Part shown: positions 42,251 to 64,000 of the stretch, one piece after another | Layout: each line of letters begins with the position of its first letter | Numbering within the stretch: the stretch's first letter is position 1 | Source: Lota lota | Lineage: Eukaryota > Chordata > Actinopteri > Gadiformes > Lotidae | DNA: 64,000 bases | NCBI GenBank assembly: GCA_026745465.1 | Contig: JACYXH010000719.1 | Span: 1,292,637 to 1,356,636 of the forward strand | Direction of reading: 5' to 3' | The notes under the pieces: generated by a model | What the model saw: only the letters and a program-made list of their open reading frames with translations | Databases searched by the model: none | What the model was told of the DNA's origin: nothing | Translations under genes and position numbers: made by a program

Positions 42251-42663
42251 TGTGGTTACTCGGACGGGGGTTCAGAACAAACAAGCCGAGAAACCGCTGT
42301 GGTTAAATCCCACAAAGGGAATCCTTTATTTTAACCACGCAATAAAGCAAATAAGGCAACTTAGGTTCTTCCCGGACCGGGGTAACTTCCTCGTGTATCC
42401 AGCCTTCAGCTAGGGACTGGGGGGAATAAAGATCGTCGGGTTTCCGTGCGTCGTTCAGCGTGCTCTTCCACTTCTTCCCTCCCTTGCAATCGTTTGTCCT
42501 CTGGCTTAAGTAGGCCTTGAGCTGATTGTTAGCGCCAGGTCTGCAGCACCTGTGAATGATAATACTGATTATCAATTATCTTGCCCAGCTGCCTTTTACC
42601 TGCAGACCTGGAGTGTCTCTTCTCAGCCCTTTGGGGGCGCCGAGGTTCTCCTGGTCCTCCACA
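42251..42663 (-). repeat. 5' LTR of the Gmr1-like element
   Basis: 413 bp, the partner of 38178-38590. The differences cluster in the first 170 bp; the remainder looks identical. Confidence 0.95.
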
Positions 42664-44310
42664 ATATATCTAGTGTAATCAAATATATACACATTAAATA
42701 AAAATAGAATATATAAAAATAATTTATTAATTGCACAAATACACAACAGCAAGTGTAATAGCCCAAACCAAGTTAGTCTTTAGTAGTACTGAGATGAGTG
42801 ATCTTTGGATTTTTGGACATTTAACAGACTAAACTAAAGCTAAATTATACAGCATCCAGCATTATACAGTATGTTGTCCAGCATCCTGATGGCCTGTAGG
42901 TAGAAACTGTTCTGTAATCTGTTGGTTCTGGATCGGATGCTACAGTACCGTCTCCCAGATATCTGCTAAACAGATGGTGTTCTGGGTGGTTGCAGTCCTT
43001 GATGATTTTATTTTTTCCTTCAACATCGTTGCTGGTCCTGAAGGCACGGGACTTCGATGCCAATGACGAGCTCAGCTGTCTCTGTAGTGCCTTACGGTCA
43101 CCGAGCAATCAATTGCCGTACCAGACAGTGATGTAGCCCGTCAGTATGCTTTCTATGGCGCACTTGTAGAAATTCATCAAGACTTTGGGAGGAAGATGAA
43201 ACCTTCTGAGTCTCCTCAAGAAGGAAAGTCTTTGACGAGCAAATTTCCCCTCCGTGTTGGTGTGGAGAATCCAGGTCAGGGTTCTCCACCTAACCACCGT
43301 GAGGTGAACGGCAAGGAACTTAAAACTACTGACCCTTTCCACTCAAGCACAACTGATGTATAGAGGGGCATGTACATCCCCCTGTAGTTTCCTGTAGTCC
43401 ACAATCATTTATTTCGTTCTGCTGATGTTGAGACAGAGGTTCCTGTCATTGCACCACTGCGTGAGGGCCTTGACTTCCTCTCTGTAGGCTGTCTCATCCC
43501 AATCTGAGATGAGGCCCATGACGGCGGTATCATCAGCAAACCTGATAATGAAGTTGGAGCCATACCTGGCAGTGCAGTCATGTGTATACAGAGAGTACAG
43601 GACGGGACTGAGAACACATCCCTGTGGGGCTCCTGTGCTCAGGGTCAGTGTAGAGGAGGTGCGACTACAGACTTTCACCACCTGTGATCTGCTCGTTAGA
43701 AAGTCCATAATCCATTTGCACAGGTGGCTGTTTGCTCCTAGGTCTCTGAGCTTGATGATGAGCTTGGCTGGAATGATTGTATTAAAGGCAGAGCGATAAT
43801 CAATGAATAACAAATCACAGGAGTTTTTCCTGTCCAGGTGTGAGAGGGCAGTGAGCATCGCCAGAGCAACAGTATCAGTAGTGGATCTGTTCGTACGGTA
43901 TGCAAATTGAAGAGGGTCCAAGGAGGCTGCTAGGGAGGAACAGATATGAGTTTATGATTGCAAATGTCAGTGCGACTGGGCGGTAGTCATTCAGACACGT
44001 CACTGCAGATTTCTTGGGGACTTGGACAATGGTGGTCTTCTTGAAGCATGTGGGAATCACCAACAGGTTTAGAGAGAGGTTAAAAATGTCAGTGAAAACC
44101 GCAGCTAACTGGCTGGCACATGCTTTGAGGACACGGCCGTGAGGACATCAGGACCTGGTGCTTTGCATGGGTTCACTGACTTGAAGGACCTGATCACATC
44201 CAGTGAAAGAGCGAATAATAAAGTACGACCCTGTCTGGAACCCATTGCAAACCCAAATGAAATTGAACAGTTTCTCACAGTCAGTTCAATCGCAGAGGGG
44301 TTGGAATAAA
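42664..44310 (-). pseudogene. LINE B (L2/CR1-like) body, interrupted in its tail by gypsy
   Basis: On the minus strand: [88 protein letters not shown], then the catalytic FADDTAVMG, and WCNDRNLCLNISRTK. The RT core from 43921 to 43409 is open for 170 codons. Frameshifts occur near 44090, 43930 and 43400. The 3' UTR (42664-42900) continues across the gypsy insertion to 38078-38177. No 5' ORF1 or endonuclease is present. Confidence 0.88.
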
Positions 44311-44640
44311 TCACCTTAATCATGTTGATGAATAGCTAAACAAAACCCATTTTTTTCAAGTACCGTCGATAAACAAGACCATTTCAAGCAGTCAAATGCT
44401 TTCTTCGCATCTAGCGACAGCTCCGCAGCAGGAGATTCAAGTGAGGCAGCCCCATCTATGATATGAAGTAGTCACCTCATATTGTCTGAAGCCAACCTAG
44501 TCCTAATTAAGCCGGTCTGGTTGCAGTGAACCAATTAAATCATGTCAGTCTGTAAACGTCGGGCAAGTTCTTTGGCATAGATGTTCACTTCCAAATTTAG
44601 AAGTGAGAGCAATATTAAGTATTAACCAGGTTAATCTATG
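44310..44640 (-). pseudogene. L1/Tx1-type LINE reverse transcriptase fragment
   Basis: The minus strand reads LLNLEVNIYAKELARRLQTD, then QTGLIRTRLASDNMR, then AAELSLDAKKAFDCLKWSCL, typical of the RT of L1/Tx1-group LINEs (the LSLDAxKAFD block holds the first catalytic Asp). Two in-frame stops are present. It abuts LINE B and must be a separate insertion. Confidence 0.8.
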
Positions 44641-44887
44641 AAAAATTATAATATATTATCAGGTTATTACCACCTTAAATAAGCAGGTAAATACAGAGAA
44701 ACTACAGCTGAAATACTAAGAAAAACCTCCACTATTACCCATCAGCTCAACTAAGCAAGACATTTGGACTGTTTAGGTTGGTAATAATGCAGATGTGTTG
44801 CATACTTCCTAGGAAGGTAGGCAACCGATTCTTAAAAACACCCCCTCTTTCACCCATCAATTCAAATTGCCATTTTAGTTATCCAAG

Positions 44888-45553
44888 TGTTACGAACCAA
44901 CCGCAGGGTAAGTCCGAAACGTTTCACCAGTCCTGGGTGTCGTGAAGAAAGAGACAGGACAACGACAGCGGGCTGCGGAAGCGCTGCGCACGGTGGGGAG
45001 CGCTACTCACCGGCACTCGGCTTGTTCAGGTCGCTTCCCACTTCCGGGTCAACCTGGGCCAGATCGTGCGGTTCCTCTTCTTCGTTCAGGTCACACCCCA
45101 ACATAAACGTGTACAATGGCCGAACCACCGGAGAACGTCACTGGCAACGTGTGGCACAGACATCCCGAGTCCCGTACTGGTGTAACTGAACCGATTCCCC
45201 GTGGCGCGTTACAAAATAACGCGGTGCTAGCGTTCCTCTAAATCCACACGTACAATTACACCCCAAAAGAACAGACGGGTTTATACAGAAATCGCTCCAA
45301 CAACGCATGTACTACTCCTCTCCGTCGGTGTCCATCCGGTCTTTTGATAGTTTTCCCGCGCCGGGCTCCCACAGGTGAGTTAAATCCCCTTTGATCCGTC
45401 CCGTGTGGGGATTATCAGCCAATCCCTGCGCCGCCGTAAACCAGCGTCATACACATACTTAGGCTACCCCCAGTGCTCAGAAACAAGTAGGATGAAAAAG
45501 GCATTGAAAGAAGGAAGTAGAGGTTTTCACACAATTGTTCATCCCTCGTAACA
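44888..45553 (-). repeat. 3' LTR of the second gypsy element
   Basis: 666 bp with perfect terminal inversion TGTTACGA...TCGTAACA. The polypurine tract TAGAAGGGAGG (minus strand) lies directly next to it at 45554-45564. Confidence 0.85.
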
Positions 45554-45624
45554 CCTCCCTTCTACAAAACAAAACGAAAATCAAAATTGCAAGGTTCAGG
45601 TCATTAACATACTTTACTCAACCT

Positions 45625-46870
45625 CTGGATAAAGTGTCAGCGAGAATGTTCTCTTTTCCCTTGACATGGCGTATCACCAAACTGTGAGTCTGCAACGCTA
45701 AGCTCCCATCGATGGAGTCTTTGATTCGTTGTCTTAAATCTCTCCAAGAAAACCAGAGGGTTATGATCTGTGTAAACCTCTATGCTACCCGAACCACTAG
45801 AGGTATAGATTTCAAAGTGCTGTAAGGACAACACTAGAGCGAGGGCCTCTTTTTCGACGGTCGAATAGGCTTCCCGGGCCCTATTAAACTTCCTGGAAAA
45901 ATAGGTGATAGGATGTTCAAAGCCAAAAGCATCAGTCTGCATCAAGACTGATCCGACTCCTACATCAGAAGCATCAGCACAGAGTTGAAAGGGCCTATCG
46001 AAATCTGGCGCAGCTAACAGGACAACACAGCCTTCAAATGATCTAGAGCGAGCTGATCCGACCAGACAAGGTTCATCTGTAAAAGACAGGTAAGAGGTGT
46101 AGCTACACTAGCAAAGTTAGGGACACCTTTTCGAGAAAAACCTGCCATTCCCAGAAATCTCATGAGTTCCCGTCAGTTTTTAAGGGGTGACATCTCTAGT
46201 ATAGCCTTGACCTTGGCGGTAAGAGGCTTTACCTGACCTAGCCCCACTATATGACCTAAGTAAGTCACTTGAGCTTTGGCAATCTCACCCTTGGCTAGAT
46301 TGACTACCAGCCCGGCAGAATCGCGGCGGCTGAACAAGGCTTTAAGGTAAAAGATATGCTCCGCCCACGTGTCACTGTAAATGATAATGTCATCTAAATA
46401 GGCAACACTGTTAATTAGTCCGTCAGTGAGCACATTCATTACGTGTTGAAATGTGGCAGGGGCATTCTTACACCCGAATAGCATCACTAAGACCTGATAC
46501 AAGCCTTCTGGCATTACAAAGGCTGAAACCTCTTTGGCCCTAGGAGTAAGAGGGGGTTTGCCAATAACCTTCCATGAGATCAAACTTTGATATGAATTTG
46601 GCTGTACCCACCCAATCAACACAATCTTCCAGACGGGGTAACGGGTATGAGTTTGTTTTTGTAACAGCATTGAGTTTTCTATAGTCCACGCACATACAAG
46701 GTTTACCATCGGGTTTTGTAATGGGAACAAGAGGAGAGCTCCAGCCACTATTACTGGGCTCTGTGATGCTTTAACATGTATTCAATCTCTTTCCTTATCA
46801 ACTTGTTTTCTAGGGTTTACCCTACAAGGATGTTGTTTTATAGGGGCTACCCCAGAGGTATCCACGTCGT
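45625..46870 (-). pseudogene. RT and RNase H of the second gypsy element
   Basis: Starts near 46870 with HDVDTSGVAPIKQHPCRVNP and is broken by frameshifts and stops. The palm holds VAYLDDIIIYSDTWAEH, followed by VTYLGHIVGLGQVKP. RNase H reads HPITYFSRKFNRAREAYSTV, EKEALALVLSLQHFE, VYTDHNPLVFLERFKT and ends GKENILADTLSRG before a stop. Confidence 0.88.
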
Positions 46871-46964
46871 GCGGCACCAAGGAGGCGACACAGTCTAGGC
46901 TGAGAATGTAACAAGTGCACCACATCTTTCAAATACAGGGTACGTTCTTGCAGATGTTTCAGTA

Positions 46965-47226
46965 AGCTGAAACCGCACTGCACAAGGAAGCCTTGTTTGT
47001 TTCCATAGTGTTACCATGTTCTTATGTCCTTTTCCATGCAATAAACACAAACTTTAACCATGTATGTTCTGCAACGTTACTAAGTAAGACTTTACAATTT
47101 ACTCAATAAGTAAGCTGCAACTTCACTGTCAAAAGGAAGCACCATTTGTTTCCATAGTATTACCAGGCTTGTATCGTATAACTTGTAACTGGTAAAGCAA
47201 TAAACACAACCTTTTACTATGCATGT
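46965..47226. repeat. Tandem duplication, period about 138 bp, second unit split by a solo LTR
   Basis: TAAGCTG, GTTTGTTTCCATAGT, TTACCA and GCAATAAACACAA recur in the same order. Unit 1 ends ATGTATGTTCTGCAACGTTA; unit 2 is interrupted at GCATGT and resumes at 47705 with ATGTTCTGCAACGTT. Confidence 0.8.
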
Positions 47227-47704
47227 TGTGATGGAAAATGACCCAAGGCCCTATTCCGAGGTCAGCTCGCTTAAATTAATTAGGTTTGATGCGCAAGTGA
47301 TTACGTGCACACCATAGTGGCCTATCTGTCTTTCTTTTTTCTAACTCCCCACAGTTGCCTGTTTTCCTGCATTCTTGCAGTATGCTCTGTACTCTGTGAA
47401 GCACTCCTGGGAAAGCTCCCCTCGTTAGCCAGGTGCCCAGCCTCGACTGTGCATTGAACCCGTTATAGATAGTAAATAGCGGCATCTCGAGATGTCTCTG
47501 AAATGTTGTTTGCTCCACTCCACAAAAAGGGCTTCCCTCCTCTTATCCAGGGCGCTTTTTCTCGAGAACTCTGCTCTGCGTGGAGTTGCCTTTGATACGG
47601 TGTCTTTTATTTGCTGCAGCGTATGAAATAAATAAACTACGGGTATCCATTTTGTCTTAGCCTTTTATTCGAGCCAGCCACCAGTCATTTAATGTGCTAT
47701 AACA
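47227..47704. mobile_element. Solo LTR, 478 bp, ATGT target duplication
   Basis: TGTGATGGAAAATGACCC at one end and GCTATAACA at the other (TG...CA). ATGT flanks both sides (47223-47226 and 47705-47708). The uninterrupted empty site is preserved in the neighbouring tandem unit near 47067. It contains an AATAAATAAA signal at about 47626-47635, so the plus orientation is likely. Confidence 0.8.
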
Positions 47705-47708
47705 ATGT

Positions 47709-48753
47709 TCTGCAACGTTGCCAATTAAGACATTCCATTTTAGATTTAATAATTAGCTTGCATTGATGTTAATGGGCTCAAGCTAGTTTCACTTAAAGCC
47801 AAAGTGCGAATGGAACTCCCCTCAGCTCTCTTCTACTGTGGCTCTATGTCAACATACTCCATTCTCACTTCATTTGTGGAGGAAGGATGGAAGTATTGTT
47901 GTTTGCCTTTAATGTACCTCATCACAGCGTCCCGGTCCTATCCCAGGAACCACGAATCAATCATACCGGGGGTTGTTCCGAATATTGTGTTCATATAACA
48001 TGTTCTTGTATTAAATACAGCATATTTGTGTGCAGGTTACAGAACAACAGAATAATGGTGGTAGGTCGTAAACAAGCGCATATGGATATAAATTAGAACT
48101 GGGGGGATGGGGGGATTCGGAAAGAAATGTAGGTCATTGTTCCACATGTTTGAAATACGTGTTGTGTAATAAAATACATAATTTAGGTTATTTCTTCAAC
48201 AGCATATAGCATACCCGGATTATATTCCCTCAAAACACCAAAAGAGCATCAAAAGCGCCACGAGCAGTTACAACCATCTACGTTGATATACATTGGTGTC
48301 TATAAACGTTGATGTCAAACGTATTTTTGGTTCAGAAACATTGAGTTTCAACGTATCCGTGGTTTGCAGAAACGTACAAATAGCTACGTTTCTTCTGGCG
48401 ACTGGTCTGAACAAAGATAATGTGCGAAATACCGATACCGTGCTCAAGCTACTCCGATATAACCGCCCCGATACCACTTTACGACAAAGCCACATTAACC
48501 TCTCCTCAGCAGGTACCGTTAAGGAGACCAGGAGCATGGAACATGCGTACATTGGTGATCGCCCAATTTTCAAACATCCAGACACGCAGCAGAATCAGTT
48601 TCACGATTTATTCGATATACACAGCAAACAATACAATAATGACCATGGAAATGTTACTCTTATTTGTTATCCAAATAATGAGTAACATGGTGGTAACTAA
48701 TTACCACCATCGACATGGTTACCACCCGGTTACCAGTCTGTTTCCCGGTAGAG
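47709..48753. other. No gene recognised
   Basis: Ends of the tandem unit (to about 47770), then unassigned sequence. ORFs at 48268-48764 overlap on both strands and show no domain. Confidence 0.5.
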
Positions 48754-48761
48754 GTCCCGAG

Positions 48762-49263
48762 TAGTGATGTGTGATTCATGAACGATTCGTTCTTTTTGAA
48801 CGAATCTTTTGTACGATCCGGTACGTACGATCGGTATCTGCGAGTGAATCGTTCATTTCGTTCTTGGTTTTGCGCATGGTCATCACTTTATAAGGACCCA
48901 TTTTCTATGTGGTGTTTAAATGTGTACTAAAGTAGCTCCTCAGACACATTGTTTCTTCACGTGCCAAACTAAACCTAATTATGGTGATTGATTATGAAAA
49001 TGAGCATGTTGGATGTATCGTGTACTGTTTGTCTACTTGTCTGCTTAAAAACTAATTTTAACGCAGCCCCCTACGTATTCACTGTTACCGTAAATCATCC
49101 AGTATATGCGCAAGCGCATTAGACTACCGTACATGACACGGATTATTTATATGATCAGGTACGAGTGGATCGTTCTTCGATTTGCGCATGCGCAATTGAA
49201 AGATCAGACTCGAAAATATGTATTTGAATGAACGAGAAAAAAGAGCGGAACTTCGCATTACTA
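48762..49263. mobile_element. hAT-type MITE, 502 bp, 8-bp target duplication
   Basis: Perfect 8-bp direct repeats GTCCCGAG at 48754-48761 and 49264-49271 flank a segment with ends TAGTGATG and CATTACTA (7 of 8 inverted matches). Eight-bp duplications and TAG-type ends are typical of hAT elements. The interior has subterminal copies of GAACGA/TCGTTC on both strands and no transposase. Confidence 0.8.
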
Positions 49264-50028
49264 GTCCCGAGAACAGCGTGGCTTTCCTTTTCTCTACCTG
49301 CACATAGAGATACGTGCAGCGCGTATCACAGGCCAAAACTATTACACTGTGATACATGTTGGATTAATTATTGGTGTTGGGTGTGTATTATTCAGTCTAT
49401 GGGACTATCCATAATCGCCCCTTTCCCTAGTGTGAGTGTGTTGGCCTGACTCATTCGAATGAACTAATCCCACTCTTGCATTGTCTTTGTTGAAGTGATG
49501 AGCATTCATCCCACGTTCCTTTACGTCTAAACGTATTGACACAATCAGATAACCGTGCAGCTCCACTCACTAGTACACACTACATCCGTGGTGCTGTTTA
49601 CATGCCCTCACCTCTTTTCTTAAAGGCACAAAACGCACTTCCGTCGGCTCAACACGATAACTTGCATTTAACGCAGCGCTTACATCGCACAAACTATATA
49701 TAATATAATCGGCACACAATGACTATCATAAGAAACGTCACATTAGTATAGGGAACAAACAACCCAAGTAAGCAACAGCGTCATGTTGTATATTTAATTT
49801 GTTACAGTCAGAAAGTGAGGAACATCTGATTAAAATAAAACATATTTTCATAGTCATTGTAAGAACTGTAATTTAATCACATAGTACTTATATTGGTACT
49901 CGGTATTAGCAAGTAACCAAATGTATAAGTACTACTACTAAAAGTGGTATTGGTGCATCCCTTTCTGCTGGGTAGAATTCACTCAGTATACCCACCTATT
50001 TAACTCTCCACAGCCTCTTGTTGTAAAG

Positions 50029-50166
<138 letters not shown>

Positions 50167-50394
50167 CTGTGACTACTGTGTGAGGGTGTCTTCATAAACG
50201 AACCAAACAGTACATACAAGTCCAACGTGTTTTCATAAGGCATTAGGTGGCAAAAGAAAGACCAGCTCAACCAAGAAACCAGCATTAATGTTACATTACA
50301 TTGACGTAATGCTATCGGTCTGCGCTTGAGGCTAAGAAAATGCAACTTGGTGAGGTTATTAACTGGCTGAAAAAACAATGCTTTTCCTTATTTA

Positions 50395-51897
50395 AAGAAC
50401 CCAAAAATGAACAAAAGCAGTGTTGGAGAAGAGGCCAAACGAGGGAAGGGAGGCTCGGTAAGGTGAGAATCAGTACGGGACCAGATGGAAATTAATTTGG
50501 TGATTTTGCTCAGCTTGAAATACAACCCCAAAACAATTCCTACTACAGCACACATGGGGACATGGTGTGTGTGTGTGTGTGTGCCTTTACCTTTGGGACC
50601 TCAGCGTTAGGGGGACAGTACCAGCATCAGGTCACATTTGACACATTAAGACCACACATAAAATAAGAAAATACATTCACAAATACATATCTACAAAAAG
50701 AACAAAAGAAACACAAACAACCAAATGCATTGGTAGAGAAGATGCTATTTAAATGGCTCAGTAGACAAACACAGCCGTGCCAGGCCTGCGGCAAGGAGAG
50801 GAACAGAAAGCATTCAAACTGGTACTCTACGTGTCTTCCATGTGCCCTGCCTGCATGGACCTCAGTGGAGAGCAACCGGTGAGGGGGGTTTGTGGAGATG
50901 GCCACAGTGGATGTACACATGGCACAGCATTACACACAGAGGCAATAGTAGGGTTGCTGTTTTCTGCTCATATTCACAACAAAGCCCAATCATTCAGGTC
51001 ATTTATTTGTCTTTTTTTTCTATTTCAGGAAGTCTTCAACAGCAACCGTTTGGCTCAAAAGGTGGAACACAACTGTGCTGGTGGTAAAAGAAAGAGACAA
51101 AGACAATCTTGGACATACAATGACATAACATGATGCCATCTGCCAGCCCTGGACCAGATAGGCAAACAATTAGATTCCTGCAAACAGCGTTTATAACAGC
51201 ATCTTTTTTTTTTTTTATCAGCATCACACCGTTTAAGAAGGGATCATTCATGGGAAATGAACCACAAGAAAATATTATTATGCTTCAAGACACTTGCAAG
51301 AGTGTTTTACATCAAGCAAGAGATCCATAAGTTGGCATGGCAGGTGCTGCACCTCCATATGCAATATACACGTACAAAGATGTGGTCTCAATATACACAT
51401 TGTTTACAGTATATGGCTAAGTTCATTTACATCTCCTTAATGTCTTTTTATGTGTCTTGTGTGAGCGTTTGCAGATGTTTTCTTGGTTTCATTACTTGTT
51501 TTTGTTTGGTTGTACCTTTCCATCCATGGATATATTGGCTTAAAGCGAGAGACAGCTCCTATGGACAGTGAGTTTGCATTAAGAGTACAGTTTTCCCTTT
51601 TCTTTACATGGCGTGACTGCAGACTCACATCCTTCACAGTTTGCCTTCAGTGTTAACCACCCTCCCTCTCCCATCGCAACGACCCCATAAATATACATAC
51701 ATTATATTCATACGCATCTCATGTTTTAAAAAAATAAGTTATTGCGCATCCAAAAAAGTGCAATGTTACATTTGAAAAATATCTCTTTCGCACCCCTCCC
51801 TGAAACCTCCATTTTGAGGGGCGGGGTCTGTGGGTGGTGTTGGTGAAGGAGTGTGTGTGAGGGGAGGAAGCTTGGGAGTGGAGAACGGTGTCCCCCG
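50395..51897 (-). other. sorl1: Probable sorl1 3' UTR (end not fixed)
   Basis: Sequence after the sorl1 stop codon has no convincing ORF and, unlike its surroundings, is largely free of tandem repeats apart from a short (GT)n near 50566-50582 and a T-run at 51204-51219. An AATAAA poly(A) signal on the minus strand lies at 51002-51007, which would give a UTR of about 0.9 kb; longer forms are possible because SORL1 3' UTRs are usually long. Without transcript data the end is a guess. Confidence 0.45.
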
Positions 51898-62780
<10,883 letters not shown>

Positions 62781-63759
62781 CTGCCGGAGTAGCACAAAAC
62801 CCCGTGTGCGTCACGAGTAAAAAAAGAGTCAAGGGACCATTACACGAGTTGGACATGACAAGCTACCGACTTGCTAATTGGACAAACTGGAATTCCCTGT
62901 AAGGGAATTTCAACGCGTCCAAATAAGCCAAAACACAAATCTGTACAACATTTTCAGTACTTCCATTCATATTTTACCGAGCCCACACCGACTGCTGTAC
63001 AGTATAACGGCTTGTAATAGGTTCAGATTTGTATTTGTCTAGGCATGTCATCCAACCGCATGTTCTAGGAAAACATGAAACCACCTGTAGTGATTTAATA
63101 GACGGGGTTTTAAATGCACACAAATTGCTCAAATGCGTTCTATATGAAATGACAATGATGTCGTTCATGAGTCGCCTGAGGTCAGCTTGCATCGTCATGA
63201 CCCGACAGATAAAACCATGGCATTAAAAAGAGGCTTTCTGTAAGCGCAGGGGACAATGCTCCCCACAGCTGTTGTTTGCGTGTGAATAGGGTTTAGGTGT
63301 TAAACGCTGCTAAAGTAGGCCTATCCGCGGATACACAGTACAACAGGACACCCCTGCTACACACCCACTTCCCAGAGCCGCCGTACGCCCAATAGTATGT
63401 CCCTGCTAAACCGGAGGCTGCAGTTTCAGGACCACAATTCACCACCACCTCACATCATTTGTTATTTCACATGTAGACTTTGGCATGGGTTTACTAATGA
63501 ATCTCCTCTTTTAGCCATCTTAGACAGCCGAGATTACTTCGTTGTGACACAAAGTTATAGTCGTTTAAACGTCGGGAACATAAATAATATGCATGTATTT
63601 TACTTAAAATTGTATATCTCCACCGTCTTTGGTGTTATTGCTATGATGTTTACACCATTCAGTAGTTTGCAGTGTTTACCACCTCGGCCACCGAATCAGT
63701 TTGTGTGGGCGTTTGGTCAACTTGTGGTCATTACATGAAATCCAAATGGTCTGACCACC

Positions 63760-63814
63760 AGTGGACAGCGTCCCACGAGTGGACAGCGTCCCACGAGTGG
63801 ACAGCATCCCACGG
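63760..63814. repeat. 18-bp tandem repeat, 3 copies
   Basis: TGGACAGCGTCCCACGAG three times, the last with CAT for CGT. Confidence 0.93.
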
Positions 63815-64000
63815 AGGGATACAAAGGAGTTCAGCTCCAAATGGGCATGTTGGTGGAGGCTCGTGTTGCCGTGTCGGAGCGCAGATATTTAAATGGCGCA
63901 CAAAGGAAAATCTGGCTTTGAATTTGGTCGCTAGTATCGGTAGTGAAGGAACTGGTGCCATTGTGGTCCAGGCTTTCAGTACCCAACCCTACGTGTGAAC

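Larger units (their letters stand above)
38178..42663 (-). mobile_element. Gmr1-like Ty3/gypsy retrotransposon with both LTRs
   Basis: Two 413-bp LTRs (38178-38590 and 42251-42663; TGTGG...CCACA) differ at 7 positions by my count (1.7%). The insertion is flanked by ATAT on both sides. A polypurine tract (AGCTGAGGGGGAGGATG on the minus strand) precedes the 3' LTR. The minus-strand order is gag, integrase, GPY/F module, RT, RNase H, LTR. Integrase before RT is the Ty1/copia-like order described for Gmr1 elements of fish and other deuterostomes. No aspartic protease motif is found between gag and integrase. The copy has at least two in-frame stops before the RT core and several frameshifts, so it is inactive but young. 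Confidence 0.93.
44888..46890 (-). mobile_element. Second Ty3/gypsy element, 5' truncated, RNase H adjacent to 3' LTR
   Basis: A single 3' LTR (44888-45553), a polypurine tract and RNase H plus RT (45640-46870) in minus orientation. The pol frame stops right after RNase H and the polypurine tract follows within about 70 bp, leaving no space for a downstream integrase. This is what the integrase-first (Gmr1-like) order predicts. The 5' part and the other LTR are missing beyond about 46890. Confidence 0.82.

Noticed and set aside
62781..64000. A further upstream sorl1 exon
   Set aside because: No FNIII-like coding segment with splice sites was seen; treated as intron.

Overview
Eukaryotic, almost certainly teleost fish, nuclear DNA. 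The evidence is a spliced vertebrate gene with GT-AG introns (sorl1), an exact vertebrate miR-100/let-7a pair, very many (CA)n, (GA)n and poly-G/C tracts, and a fish-type set of transposons (Gmr1-like and Sushi-ichi-like Ty3/gypsy, DIRS-like, L2/CR1-like and L1/Tx1-like LINEs, piggyBac-like, hAT). The extreme tandem-repeat load together with Gmr1-like elements would suit a gadiform such as cod, but that is only a guess.

Layout. 0-6 kb: a piggyBac-like element (1243-3640, TTAA flanks), a dispersed LTR-like repeat, then pre-let-7a (4556-4633) and pre-mir-100 (5123-5203), both on the minus strand, separated by a long (GA)n tract. 6-48 kb: no host protein gene recognised. This stretch holds microsatellites, seven large minisatellites, solo LTRs, LINE and gypsy relics, and a nested pile at 38-47 kb where a gypsy element with 1.7% LTR divergence sits inside the 3' tail of a LINE. 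48.7-49.3 kb: a hAT MITE with a perfect 8-bp target duplication. 50-64 kb, minus strand: the 3' end of sorl1 (sortilin-related receptor SorLA). Eight exons encode the end of FNIII-3, FNIII-4 to -6, the membrane span and the cytoplasmic tail with the FANSHY, acidic-cluster and GGA-binding motifs. The gene enters from beyond position 64000.

The most notable points are: (1) the miR-100/let-7a cluster 46 kb downstream of sorl1 and on the same strand; (2) gypsy elements whose integrase lies before reverse transcriptase (Ty1/copia-like domain order, as in Gmr1); (3) a 50-bp minisatellite in a sorl1 intron that has copied the exon's own splice donor nine times; (4) a roughly 300-bp CT tract serving as the polypyrimidine tract of another sorl1 exon; (5) a 58-bp satellite of near-perfect hairpins beside a DIRS-like retrotransposon; (6) a kilobase minisatellite that appears to have grown from the tail of a dispersed repeat.

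The miRNAs and sorl1 look functional. Every transposon coding region seen carries stops, frameshifts or deletions.
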